From contig CAZJRB010000017.1 of NCBI GenBank assembly GCA_964547995.1, positions 16,178 to 80,177 on the forward strand: a stretch of 64,000 nucleotides of DNA. The letters are read 5' to 3'. The notes beneath the pieces are model-generated. The model was not told where the DNA came from. It saw nothing but the letters and a program-made list of their open reading frames with translations, and searched no databases. The translations under genes and the position numbers were made by a program. This document shows positions 56,211 through 64,000 of the stretch, piece by piece. The DNA is from CAZJRB01 sp964547995. GTDB taxonomy: Bacteria; Planctomycetota; Planctomycetia; Pirellulales; Thermoguttaceae. Within the stretch, counting starts at the first letter, position 1; the number at the start of each line of letters is the position of its first letter.

Positions 56211-57893
56211 TCAATCTTTGATCTTGCTGAGCCGCTTTTCCAGATTTCCGATGACGGTGCGGAGGAACGCGCACTCGGAATTCGCGCCGGCCCAGGCGCG
56301 ATTTGCGTCGGGGGCCTGGGAATGAACCGACTGCCGGCGGATCTTGTTCTGTTCGGCCAGTTGCCGCTTGAGTTGTTCGACGCGTTTTTTCAGTTCCCGG
56401 GGACTGTCTTTTTCCGCTTCTTTCAAGTAGGTGTCGATTCGCCGGCGCATCTCGTTGCTGCCGCCCGATTGGCCCTGTTGAACCTTTCGTATCTGCTGCC
56501 AATCCTCGGCGTCGACGGTTTTCAGGTAGTCGGTCAGTTTTGCATGGAGTTTTTTCGCGACGTCGGGCTTCGCTTCCGCGAGGTCGCGGGTTTCGCCGAG
56601 ATCGTCGGCCAGGTTGAACAGGTGCAGTTTGCCTGATTCCCACTCCTTGACGAGTTTCCAGTCGCCGTGCCGGATGGCCGTCATCGGTTTGCCGCCGAAG
56701 GGGGACCAGAACGGGTAGTGGAAGACGAGATGATCTTCGGGCCGGCCGACTTTCCCTTTGCCTTCGTTTTCCAACAGCAGGCGGAGGCTTCCGCCGTCGA
56801 TCCCCTGCGGCAGCGGTTTCGTGTTGCCCGCCAGGTCGCTGAACGTGGCGAAGAAATCCCATCCGGTCACGGGTACGTTGCAGTAGGTCCCCGGCTTGAC
56901 GCCCGGGCCGCGGACGACCATGGGGACGCGTATTCCTCCCTCCCACACGCTTCCCTTTCCGCCGCGGAGCGGTTTGTTTCCGCGGAACCCCCCGCCGTTG
57001 TCGCCGACGAATATCACGTAAGTGTTGTCGGCGATCCCCAGCTTGTCGATTTTTTCGAGCAACATTCCCAGGCCCGTGTCCATGTCTTCGATCATGGCGG
57101 CGTATTCCAGGATCCAGGCGTTCAGCGGGGGCGTCGCGTTGTCGTAGTCCGCCGGGACGCACTTTCCGCCGCGCGGGAGTTTCCGGTATTTTTCGATGGT
57201 TTCCGGCAGGGCGTTGTGCTGGACGTGCAGGGCGTAGTGGGAGACCTGGAGGTAGAACGGCCGGCCCTTCCCGGCCTGCTCTTCCATGAAGGCCGCGGCG
57301 CGCTTCGTCAGGCTGAATATCCGCTTCGGGTCGTCGTCGGGCAGCGCGCGGCGGTCCTTCGTGGAACGCCAGTCGCCGTGGAAGTTGTTGGTTCTTCCGT
57401 CGCTTTGGTCGTAGTCGAAGTGTTCGGGGGCCGGCGATTGACTGAGCCCCCACTTGCCGAAGTGGGCGGTGGCGTAAGGCGGATCCGTCTTCTTCAGCAT
57501 CGAGGCGATCGAGATTTCATCCGGACAGCCGGCCGCGCCCTTCACGTGGCAGGTGTTTCGCAAGCGCGCCGGGGTCTTGCCGAACTGGATGCTGTGGCGC
57601 GTGGGCGAGCAGACGGGCGCCGGTGAATAGGCGCTGGAGAAGACCATCCCCTCGCGAGCCAGTCTTTCCAGCGCCGGCGTCCGATAGAAATCGCTCTTGG
57701 AATCCGCCCGGCCTTCGATCATCGGCACCGAAGTGTCGGTCCAGCCCTGATCGTCGGTGAGGAAGAGAATGAAGTTCGGTTTGTCGGCGTTTGCGTCGCG
57801 GGGACAGGTGAGAATCACGGCCGCCAGCACCCCGGCAGCCAACCACGCCGGTTTCAGAGAAGCTCGACTCGCAGAGTTGTACACGTTTGGCAT
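56211..57893 (-). CDS. Secreted sulfatase (arylsulfatase A type)
   Basis: I start at the ATG at 57893 (MPNVYNSASRASLKPAWLAA), which gives a signal peptide with cleavage after ANA (residue 37). Metal ligands are in FILFLTDDQGW (Asp47, Asp48). The formylglycine motif is Cys95-Ser-Pro-Thr-Arg99 (APVCSPTRHSI), so it needs an anaerobic or aerobic formylglycine-generating enzyme encoded elsewhere. YVIFVGDNGGGFRGNKPLRGGKGSVWEGGIRVP (shortened type) is the conserved second metal region. It has 560 residues, including a helical tail of about 60 residues rich in Lys, Arg and Gln. Secreted sulfatases degrade sulfated polysaccharides and are abundant in planctomycetes. Confidence 0.93.
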   Translation of the reverse strand: MPNVYNSASRASLKPAWLAAGVLAAVILTCPRDANADKPNFILFLTDDQGWTDTSVPMIEGRADSKSDFYRTPALERLAREGMVFSSAYSPAPVCSPTRHSIQFGKTPARLRNTCHVKGAAGCPDEISIASMLKKTDPPYATAHFGKWGLSQSPAPEHFDYDQSDGRTNNFHGDWRSTKDRRALPDDDPKRIFSLTKRAAAFMEEQAGKGRPFYLQVSHYALHVQHNALPETIEKYRKLPRGGKCVPADYDNATPPLNAWILEYAAMIEDMDTGLGMLLEKIDKLGIADNTYVIFVGDNGGGFRGNKPLRGGKGSVWEGGIRVPMVVRGPGVKPGTYCNVPVTGWDFFATFSDLAGNTKPLPQGIDGGSLRLLLENEGKGKVGRPEDHLVFHYPFWSPFGGKPMTAIRHGDWKLVKEWESGKLHLFNLADDLGETRDLAEAKPDVAKKLHAKLTDYLKTVDAEDWQQIRKVQQGQSGGSNEMRRRIDTYLKEAEKDSPRELKKRVEQLKRQLAEQNKIRRQSVHSQAPDANRAWAGANSECAFLRTVIGNLEKRLSKIKD

Positions 57894-58288
57894 GGCTTCG
57901 TGAGGGCTGCGGACGTCACCCCGAGTTGTAGGGTGGGACCAGCGGCCGTTAGGCCGCACCGGCCCACCAGATTTACCGCGTTTTTCTCGCATTGGTGGGC
58001 CGGCGTCGCTTCGCTCCTGGTCCCACCCTACAAAAAATCACAGCCTCGGAGTAGGGCGGGACCAGCGGCCGTTAGGCCGCGCCGGCCCGCCAGATTTACT
58101 TAATAGTCGTCAAGATCAATTATACTCCCTGGGAGTAACGCACACAAGCAGCGGGGCAGATTTGGGAAACGGGGCGTTGGACTATTGACACGGCGGTCCG
58201 CCGCTCGGAGAATGAGCAGAAGAAAAGGCCGTGTGCGCACCCAACGCGGCACGGCTCGAGAGATTCCGGTTACAGAAAGGGAATAGCC
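57894..58288. repeat. Palindromic repeat family D, complete and half copy
   Basis: A palindrome at 57928-58031 has 15-bp perfect ends (GTAGGGTGGGACCAG and CTGGTCCCACCCTAC) with inner arms CCGGCCCACCAG and TTGGTGGGCCGG. A second, half copy runs from 58051 to 58100 (GTAGGGCGGGACCAGCGGCC). No gene is present in this divergent intergenic region. The TATACT-like sequence ATTATACTCCC near 58119 could belong to the promoter of the gene at 58289. Confidence 0.8.
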
Positions 58289-59548
58289 ATGCGCAGAGAA
58301 CAGGGCCGGTCGACAAGACGGGAGTTTTTGGGCAAAGCGGCCGCAGCAGCAGCCGCGCCGCAGATCATCGCGAACAGCGCCCTGGGCGCCGGGGACAAGA
58401 AAGCCGCCAGCGAACGGGTGACGTTCGCCGTGATCGGGCTTGGCGACCGCGGCCCTCGACACCTGGGCATGGGCGGCGGCGCCGGACAACTGGTCGCCGT
58501 GTGCGACACGTGGAAGGACCGCCGTGAAAAGACGGCCGAACGCTGCAAGGTCCCCGGATATACCGACTTCCGCGAAGTCCTGGCCCGCGACGACGTCGAT
58601 GCCGTGGTGCTCGCCGTGCCCGACCACTGGCACGTGCCGATAGGGATTCTCGCGGCCAAGGCGGGCAAGGATCTCTATTGCGAAAAGGCGTTGGGAATCA
58701 GCGTCGAGGCCGACCAGGCGCTGCGGGCGGCCATCAAGCGTTACAACCGCGTGTTTCAGTACGGCCCCCAGCGGCGTGCGGGCGACAAGTTTCGGCACGC
58801 CTGCGAGCTGGTCCGCAACGGCCGGATCGGCGAGGTCCGGGAAATCCACGTCACGGCGGCCACCTTTGGGGCGTGCGCGCCGAAGAATCCGAAGCCGCAA
58901 CCCGCGCCGGAAACACTGGCCTACGACCTCTGGCTCGGCCCGGCCCCGGTGGTGCCCTACGTGCCGGGCCGGTGCAAGGCCCGAGGATGGTACTGCATCT
59001 ACGATTACTGCCTCGGCTGGATCTCCGCCTGGGGGTCGCACGTGCTGAGCATTGCCCAGTGGGGCTACGATACCCACAAGGCCGGAGTAACCGAGTACGA
59101 GGGAACGGGCGTGCTCCCGGACCAGGGACTCAACGACAACCTCACGCGCTGGGACGTAAAGATGCAGTGTGCCAACGGCGTGAAGATGTCGCTGACGACC
59201 GGCGGCAACAACGTGAAGTTCGTCGGCAGCGAGGGAACCGTCTGGGTCGGCGACCGCGGCCAGGGCTCCGAGCCCGCGTCTCTGTGGGGTGCCAAGATCA
59301 AACCCGACGAGATCCACCTGCGTTCCGGCGACCTCGGCCGCGACTTGGTCGAGTGCATCAAGACCCGTGATACGACGATCAGCCCGATCGACGACGCCGT
59401 CTACTCGGACATCATCAGCCACATAGCGGACATTGCCATCCGGTTGAAGCGGAAGGTGAAATGGGACCCGGAGAAGGAGCAGATCGTCGGCGACGACGAG
59501 GCCTCGCGGATGCTCGCCCGTTCGATGCGTGATCCTTGGCGGATTTAG
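58289..59548 (+). CDS. Tat-exported Gfo/Idh/MocA-family oxidoreductase
   Basis: A 419-residue protein with a twin-arginine signal (STRREFLGKAAAAAAAPQII). After cleavage comes the nucleotide-binding FAVIGLGDRGPRHLG (about 50-64), the catalytic-region motif DLYCEKALGISVEADQAL (Lys of EKA in place of the common EKP) and the C-terminal domain with YDYCLGWISAWGSHVLSIAQWG. It ends RMLARSMRDPWRI, like the relative at 47303. The change from EKP to EKA is worth noting, since the lysine is kept. The ribosome-binding site is AGAAAGGGAA, 8 nt before the ATG. Substrate unknown, probably a sugar derivative in the periplasm. Confidence 0.9.
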   Translation: MRREQGRSTRREFLGKAAAAAAAPQIIANSALGAGDKKAASERVTFAVIGLGDRGPRHLGMGGGAGQLVAVCDTWKDRREKTAERCKVPGYTDFREVLARDDVDAVVLAVPDHWHVPIGILAAKAGKDLYCEKALGISVEADQALRAAIKRYNRVFQYGPQRRAGDKFRHACELVRNGRIGEVREIHVTAATFGACAPKNPKPQPAPETLAYDLWLGPAPVVPYVPGRCKARGWYCIYDYCLGWISAWGSHVLSIAQWGYDTHKAGVTEYEGTGVLPDQGLNDNLTRWDVKMQCANGVKMSLTTGGNNVKFVGSEGTVWVGDRGQGSEPASLWGAKIKPDEIHLRSGDLGRDLVECIKTRDTTISPIDDAVYSDIISHIADIAIRLKRKVKWDPEKEQIVGDDEASRMLARSMRDPWRI

Positions 59549-59616
59549 ACGCCGTCCGCACCGGCGGTGTGTTTTGGATTGACATGGTCGGCGGGGTCCG
59601 GTAGGTTAAGAGTAAG

Positions 59617-59750
59617 TTCGGTAATTCCCGACCTCCATAAAGCCGCGACCGTTGGTCGCGGCAAACGCTGCTGGAAACCGCCGCGCCCCGTGTTCGGCGC
59701 GACCAACGGTCGCGGCTTTATGGACAAATGGCAAAGTTATTTCTGAGCGG
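59617..59750. repeat. Palindromic repeat family C, copy 2
   Basis: The same 26-bp perfect arms as copy 1, at 59635-59660 and 59698-59723, with a 37-nt loop of diverged sequence. The flanks AAGTTCGGTAATTCCCGACC and GACAAATGGCAAAGTTATTT match copy 1 closely. The ATGGCAAAG in its right flank creates a spurious in-frame start for the gene that really begins at 59791. Confidence 0.9.
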
Positions 59751-59790
59751 TTCCCAAGTCGCGCTTGGCCCCGTCCCGAAAGGACCTGTC

Positions 59791-61491
59791 ATGCGACTGC
59801 CCCACCCGGCCCTTATCGTGCTCGTTGCGGCCGCCTCCGTCTTGTTGTCCGGTTGCCCGTCGGAACCGGACCTGCCCAAGCACTTGACGATGCCGAAAGA
59901 CGCCGGCGAGCAACCGGGGGGCAACAGCCAAGATGCCCTTTCGCTGACCGCCGTCGAACTGACGCAGGCCTATGTGGACGACGGCGCCGCAGCAGCAGGA
60001 AAGTACAACGGCAAGGTCATCGAGGTCGAAGGGGTGATCAAGGAAAAGTCGTCCACGGAAACGTCGTGCAGCGTCGATCTCCTTGGGGCCGATGATCCCA
60101 GCGAGCAGTACCTGTCGGAAACGATCGTACACTGCCCGTTCGACGACAAGGAAATCGTGAAACCGTTGCGTGTGGAGCAAACGGTCAAGATCAAGGGCAG
60201 GTGTTTTGCGAAGGTGGCAAACATGGTCATGTTCACCGACTGCACGCTGCTGGAGGCGGGGCCGGTCCCCGAAGACGCCCCGCCTGAAAAGGAACCGATC
60301 AGCGAAGAGGAGGCCGGGCGCCGCAAGCAAATCCAGGCCGAGGCCGTCGAAAAACTCAAGGAAATGAAAGCCGGCGTCGAGGAGTTCCTCGGCTCGGCCG
60401 AGGTCGGTCTCGCCGAGAAGGACTTCACCGACGACGGGCGGATCAAGCCCGAAATCCTTGCGGAACTCAAAAAACTCTACGATTTCCGCAGGCTCGATCT
60501 GACCAACCAGCCGATCAGCGACGCCGGGCTGGAACAACTGGCCGAATTGAAAACCCTGAAGAACCTCGAACTGGTGCGGGCAGGGAAGGTCACCGACGCG
60601 GGGCTCGAACACGTCGGCAAGATGACCGGCCTGGAAACACTCAGCCTCGAGTACAACCCCCAACTGACCGATGCCGGGTTGGCGCACCTCAAATCGCTGC
60701 GGTGGCTTGAGCAACTGACAATCAGCCCGGATGAGTTCGGCGACCCCGAGGATCAGGTCTCGAAGATCACCGACGCGGGCGTCGCCCACCTCGCCGGCAT
60801 GACCCGGCTCAAAGCCCTGGAACTACCCTACGCCAAACTGACCGACGCGGGCATGGCGGCACTGAAGGACATGGGTCGGCTCGAAGAGCTCGATCTGCGG
60901 GCCACCCTGATCAAGGGCCCAGGTCTCGAACACCTCGGCGGCATGAGAAGACTCAAAACGCTGAATCTCGAAGAATCCGCAATAGGCGGCGAAGGACTGC
61001 AACATCTCGCCGAATTGCCGGTGTTGAAGTTCCTCAACCTCGAAGGCACGCAGATCGGCGATCCGGACCTCCGGAAACTCGCCCGATCGACCGGGTTCAA
61101 ACGGCTCAACCTGACCGGAACGCACGTCACCGACGCAGGACTGATTCATCTGATCGGAATGACCGGGCTCGATTTCCTGCTGCTCGCCGACACCAAGGTA
61201 AGCGACGCCGGAATGGGAACGATCGGCACGCTGGAAAACCTCACTTCGCTCAGCCTGCGGGGCACGCAGGTCGGCGACGCCGGCATGGAACCGCTCGGCC
61301 ACCTGCCGAAACTCGAATGGCTGATGCTCGTCGACACCAGTGTGGGCGACGCGGGGCTGAGCCATCTCGCCGGGGTGAAGACGCTTAAGAACCTCTACCT
61401 CTCCAAAAAGTCCAAGGCAACCGAGGCCGGCGTCCAGCGGCTCAAATTCGCGTTGCCGGACGTCAAAATCACGCTGAGCGAGGGTTATTGA
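59791..61491 (+). CDS. Lipoprotein with OB-fold (tRNA_anti-like) and leucine-rich-repeat domains
   Basis: The start at the ATG at 59791 is fixed by AAAGGA 6 nt upstream and by a proper lipobox (VLLSG, Cys22). The upstream in-frame ATG at 59728 lies in palindromic repeat C. Residues 50-150 resemble the OB-fold tRNA_anti-like domain (AAAAGKYNGKVIEVEGVI; VKIKGRCFAKVANMVMFTDC). After a Glu/Lys-rich linker come about thirteen leucine-rich repeats of the TDAGLEHL type (residues 230-555), which bind proteins or ligands. It has 566 residues, membrane-anchored and facing the periplasm or surface. A remnant of the same repeat type lies at 3446-3667. Function unknown. Confidence 0.82.
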   Translation: MRLPHPALIVLVAAASVLLSGCPSEPDLPKHLTMPKDAGEQPGGNSQDALSLTAVELTQAYVDDGAAAAGKYNGKVIEVEGVIKEKSSTETSCSVDLLGADDPSEQYLSETIVHCPFDDKEIVKPLRVEQTVKIKGRCFAKVANMVMFTDCTLLEAGPVPEDAPPEKEPISEEEAGRRKQIQAEAVEKLKEMKAGVEEFLGSAEVGLAEKDFTDDGRIKPEILAELKKLYDFRRLDLTNQPISDAGLEQLAELKTLKNLELVRAGKVTDAGLEHVGKMTGLETLSLEYNPQLTDAGLAHLKSLRWLEQLTISPDEFGDPEDQVSKITDAGVAHLAGMTRLKALELPYAKLTDAGMAALKDMGRLEELDLRATLIKGPGLEHLGGMRRLKTLNLEESAIGGEGLQHLAELPVLKFLNLEGTQIGDPDLRKLARSTGFKRLNLTGTHVTDAGLIHLIGMTGLDFLLLADTKVSDAGMGTIGTLENLTSLSLRGTQVGDAGMEPLGHLPKLEWLMLVDTSVGDAGLSHLAGVKTLKNLYLSKKSKATEAGVQRLKFALPDVKITLSEGY

Positions 61492-61510
61492 GTATCTACT
61501 GTGGGGAATC

Positions 61511-61604
61511 GGGTGCCATGCTCCACGCTTGCGTGGGCATGTTGTAAATCCCGGCAGGGCAGCCGTCGTACAACTCATCCGGGCGTCTTTTCAGACAAAG
61601 CCTA
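61511..61604. repeat. Half copies of palindromic repeats A and B
   Basis: 61511-61554 carries one arm of repeat A (GGGTGCCATGCTCCACG) and 61562-61604 the right half of repeat B (ending TTTTCAGACAAAGCCTA). Repeat B here touches the stop codon of the FAD oxidoreductase gene (61602-61604). The order A then B then gene is the same as at 14298-14503. Confidence 0.75.
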
Positions 61605-63893
61605 ATACGCTTCCAACTCCCAAATCCGCGTGAGGTCGCCGGGGGTGGCGGTGACTTTGAGGCGGATCCTGTCGGTCAGGATCGGCGAGGGGAGTTTCAC
61701 GCCCCAGTCGGTGCTGCGGTTGCCGGTTGTCTTTGTGCCGGGGATGTCCTTGTAGTCGCTGCCGATGCGGTATTGCAGCACGAAATCGGTGATGGGCGTG
61801 CGGGCGCGGGCCTGGCCGGTGACGATCCGAATGGCGCTGATCTTCTGTGGGGTCGGCCACGCGAGCTCCACCCAGCCGGGAACCTTCGCGTCGCTGACCC
61901 AGCGCAAGGCGTTGTCCGAATAGCTGACCCGTCCGTCGTTGACGTTGGCGGCCGGGTAGCTTCCCGTTTTGTGATTGCCCGAAACAATCACCTTGGCCGA
62001 TCGGGCGAGGTTCGCCCCGGCATCCTTCAGCCATGCCGGCGGTTTCGGGGCGGAGCCGCCAGCGGTGCCCGGCGGTCCCGGCTTCCCGACGCCTTTGGTC
62101 ATCAACGCTTTTAGTTCGTCGAGATGCTTTTCATAGACGCCCCGGGGCGTCGTGTCGTGCTTGTTGCAAAGTGACGCGGCCATGCCGACGACCTCACCCA
62201 TCATGCCGGTGGTCCGCATGACGCGGATCGTACCCAGGGCGACGTGGGTCACGCTGATATTCCGCCCGGCCATCATAAGGTTTTCGATGTTTCGCGAGTA
62301 GAAACACCGGTACGGGATCGGGTACGGCTTGATCCGCACGTGGGCCGCGCGGGAGCGGAACGGTTCGCCGGCGAAATTCTTCGTCGGCACGGGGTAATGA
62401 AGGTCGATCGTCCACGTGGTCGTCACGCTGGCATCGGGAAAGGAGCGGGCGGATGTGATGTCTTCCTGCTTGAGGATCACGTCGCCCAGCAGCCGCCGCG
62501 ATTCCCGCTTGCCGCCGACGAAGGCCACCCAGCCGAGGCGCATGTTGGCGTACTTCGCCTTGTTCTTGGCATGGTTCTTCTGGAAGGCCCAGTTGCCGTA
62601 GACCACCCGCAGCCCGTAGTCGCGGATGTACTCGGCCTCGGTGACCTGGTCGCGGAAGAATCCGTTTTCCCAGTTCCAGTTGCCACTGGTGACCTGCTGG
62701 CAACTCGTATCGTTGAACTGTGCGGCCCAAGGGCATTCGGGGAACGGCGCGTACCCGTCGGTCTTGACCGAGTACCACATGATCGACGTACCCATCACTT
62801 GCCGGTCGGCCTCGGCCGGGGCGAGCGCCTCGCCCGTTTCGGCCTTGCTCTCGCGGCCGTAGTGGAAATCGGCGCCGGCCAGGAAACCGATCGTGCCGTC
62901 GCCGGTGCAATCGACGAACAACGGGGCGGGAAATCGCAATTCCTTGTTCGTCCGGATGTTTCTGGCCAGCACGGCGGTGATCCGGTTGCCTTTCTTCTCG
63001 ACGGCGTAAGCGTGGGTGTTGAGGAACAAGTGGAGCGACTTTTCCGCCCGGGCTACCGCCAGCTTCTTGTCGTCGCCATATTCGCGGGCGGGTCGGGCGT
63101 TGCCGTGGTGGCCGGAATCGAGTTCACGGACGAGGTTGCCGATCGCCGGATAGGGCGGCAGGCAGATCTTGCCGCCGAGATGGACCCGGACCTCCGAGGA
63201 ATTGTTGCCACCCAGCACTGGTCGGTTCTGGATCAGCGCCACGTCGAGGCCCGATCTCGCCGCACCGATTGCCGCGCAGGCGCCGGCCATGCCGCCGCCG
63301 ACCACGACGAGATCGAACTCACCGGCATCTTCGGGCACGTCGGGCAAGTTGAGTTTCTTTTTGCGAAATGCGGCCAGTTCTTTCGGATCGTCCGGCGGCG
63401 CGAAACCCGCGTCGGCCGAAAGGAGGATCGCGTCGCAGCGGCCGTCGAACCCGGTCAGGTCGTGCAATGCAAGGGCCACTTTGCCGGCCGGCAGCGCGAG
63501 CTTTCCGCCGGATTGCCAATGCCAGGGATTGCCCTCCGCGCCGAACGTTGTATTCAGCGGCTTGCCGCCCACGATCAATTGAAACCGCCCCGGCGCCCCC
63601 GGCGCCTTCCACGGCGCGACCCAATCGCGGGTTCGCACCCAGACCTGGTAGGTCCCGGCGGCGGGCAACTCGACCGTCGTGGCCGCATCTTCCACCGGGA
63701 TTCCCATTCCGTGGGCAAGGAGGATTGGCGAGCCCATCCGGTCGATGAACTGCTGGTCGATTACCCAACCGCCGGTATCGTCGAACCCTTCGGCCTCGAT
63801 CAGCACGGTCTTCGCATCGCCGGCGGCCAGTGCGGGTGTCGCGGTCAGGAGAGACAGGACTCCGAGAGTCAGCGTCAAGAGCGTATTTCGCAT
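61602..63893 (-). CDS. Large secreted FAD-dependent oxidoreductase, paralogue of 14503-17313
   Basis: I start at the ATG at 63893 (MRNTLLTLTLGVLSLLTATP), a clear signal peptide; the longer frame adds 17 unlikely residues. Residues 25-165 form the same sandwich-like domain as the paralogue (FDDTGGWVIDQQFIDRMGSP). The FAD motif FDLVVVGGGMAGACAAIGAARSG lies near 195, with FVDCTGDGTIGFLAG and MAGRNISVTHVALGTIRVM. A C-terminal F5/8-type domain (GSYPAANVNDGRVSYSDNALRW) follows; the extra sandwich of the paralogue is absent, giving 763 residues. The likely role is oxidation of a sugar or polysaccharide outside the cytoplasm. The stop codon lies in repeat B. Confidence 0.82.
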   Translation of the reverse strand: MRNTLLTLTLGVLSLLTATPALAAGDAKTVLIEAEGFDDTGGWVIDQQFIDRMGSPILLAHGMGIPVEDAATTVELPAAGTYQVWVRTRDWVAPWKAPGAPGRFQLIVGGKPLNTTFGAEGNPWHWQSGGKLALPAGKVALALHDLTGFDGRCDAILLSADAGFAPPDDPKELAAFRKKKLNLPDVPEDAGEFDLVVVGGGMAGACAAIGAARSGLDVALIQNRPVLGGNNSSEVRVHLGGKICLPPYPAIGNLVRELDSGHHGNARPAREYGDDKKLAVARAEKSLHLFLNTHAYAVEKKGNRITAVLARNIRTNKELRFPAPLFVDCTGDGTIGFLAGADFHYGRESKAETGEALAPAEADRQVMGTSIMWYSVKTDGYAPFPECPWAAQFNDTSCQQVTSGNWNWENGFFRDQVTEAEYIRDYGLRVVYGNWAFQKNHAKNKAKYANMRLGWVAFVGGKRESRRLLGDVILKQEDITSARSFPDASVTTTWTIDLHYPVPTKNFAGEPFRSRAAHVRIKPYPIPYRCFYSRNIENLMMAGRNISVTHVALGTIRVMRTTGMMGEVVGMAASLCNKHDTTPRGVYEKHLDELKALMTKGVGKPGPPGTAGGSAPKPPAWLKDAGANLARSAKVIVSGNHKTGSYPAANVNDGRVSYSDNALRWVSDAKVPGWVELAWPTPQKISAIRIVTGQARARTPITDFVLQYRIGSDYKDIPGTKTTGNRSTDWGVKLPSPILTDRIRLKVTATPGDLTRIWELEAY

Positions 63894-64000
63894 GGCATCC
63901 CCTGTCTGTGCATGGGTCTTTGCGTATGGAACCTCACCCAACATTCTAGTGCCTCTTCAAGCCTGAATTGACGGGTAGAGTTTTTTGAGTTTGATGCGTG

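Noticed and set aside
59728..59790. Upstream ATG start for the LRR lipoprotein
   Set aside because: It lies in palindromic repeat C, and the downstream ATG has the ribosome-binding site and lipobox.
62244..63971. 575-codon plus-strand frame opposite the second FAD oxidoreductase
   Set aside because: Same reasoning; no domain is recognisable on the plus strand.
1..64000. CRISPR array, tRNA or rRNA genes, prophage
   Set aside because: No regularly spaced repeats, no TTCRA-loop cloverleaf sequences, and no integrase, capsid or terminase genes were seen.

Overview
The window is GC-rich bacterial chromosome, almost certainly from a planctomycete (a Pirellulales-like lineage is my inference). The reasons are an S10-spc-alpha ribosomal cluster without rpmD or infA, a lid-less adenylate kinase, a TIGR03009-type LolA-like protein, a small membrane protein starting with the NPYESP motif, a sulfatase, three Gfo/Idh/MocA oxidoreductases (two with Tat signals), two giant secreted FAD oxidoreductases, TDAGLEHL-type leucine-rich repeats and many secreted or outer-membrane proteins. 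I see no tRNA, rRNA, CRISPR array, prophage or intact insertion sequence.

Layout. 1-1724: a minus-strand unit of an ECF sigma factor, a one-pass membrane partner and a secreted Glu/Arg coiled-coil protein. 1901-3394: a small Cys protein and a LarA-like nickel-pincer enzyme. 3446-7744: a leucine-rich-repeat remnant, an orphan promoter, two paralogous beta-barrel proteins, biotin ligase and a zinc-ribbon membrane protein. 7823-9244: a secreted beta-sandwich fused to a methyltransferase. 9557-12709: a three-gene envelope cassette (58-aa membrane peptide, kinase-like/methyltransferase fusion, membrane phosphatase-superfamily enzyme). 13150-18823: a URO-D-family protein, FAD oxidoreductase and MATE exporter.

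19124-35686: the ribosomal supercluster, rpsJ to rplQ with secY, adk, map, rpmJ and rpoA. It has good sigma70-type promoters before rpsJ and before rpmJ, and a putative metallopeptidase follows rplQ. 35683-42610: Cys protein, lipoprotein, class II aldolase, a strong candidate for an independent noncoding RNA with its own promoter and terminator (38279-38623), glgC, asnB and a Tyr/Pro/Asn-rich secreted protein. 43108-63893: a secreted or envelope catabolic region with a trypsin-like protease, ceramidase-like protein, Gfo/Idh/MocA enzymes, HEAT protein, esterase, outer-membrane barrel, NfeD-family protease, TIGR03009 protein, sulfatase, OB-fold/LRR lipoprotein and a second FAD oxidoreductase.

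Intergenic DNA carries at least five families of palindromic repeats (here called A to E), several in more than one copy. Repeats A and B lie in the same order just downstream of both FAD-oxidoreductase paralogues. The items most worth a second look are the candidate RNA at 38279-38623, the cassette at 9557-12709, the sandwich-methyltransferase fusion, the 62-bp rpsC/rplP overlap and the large insertions in ribosomal proteins L3 and L17.
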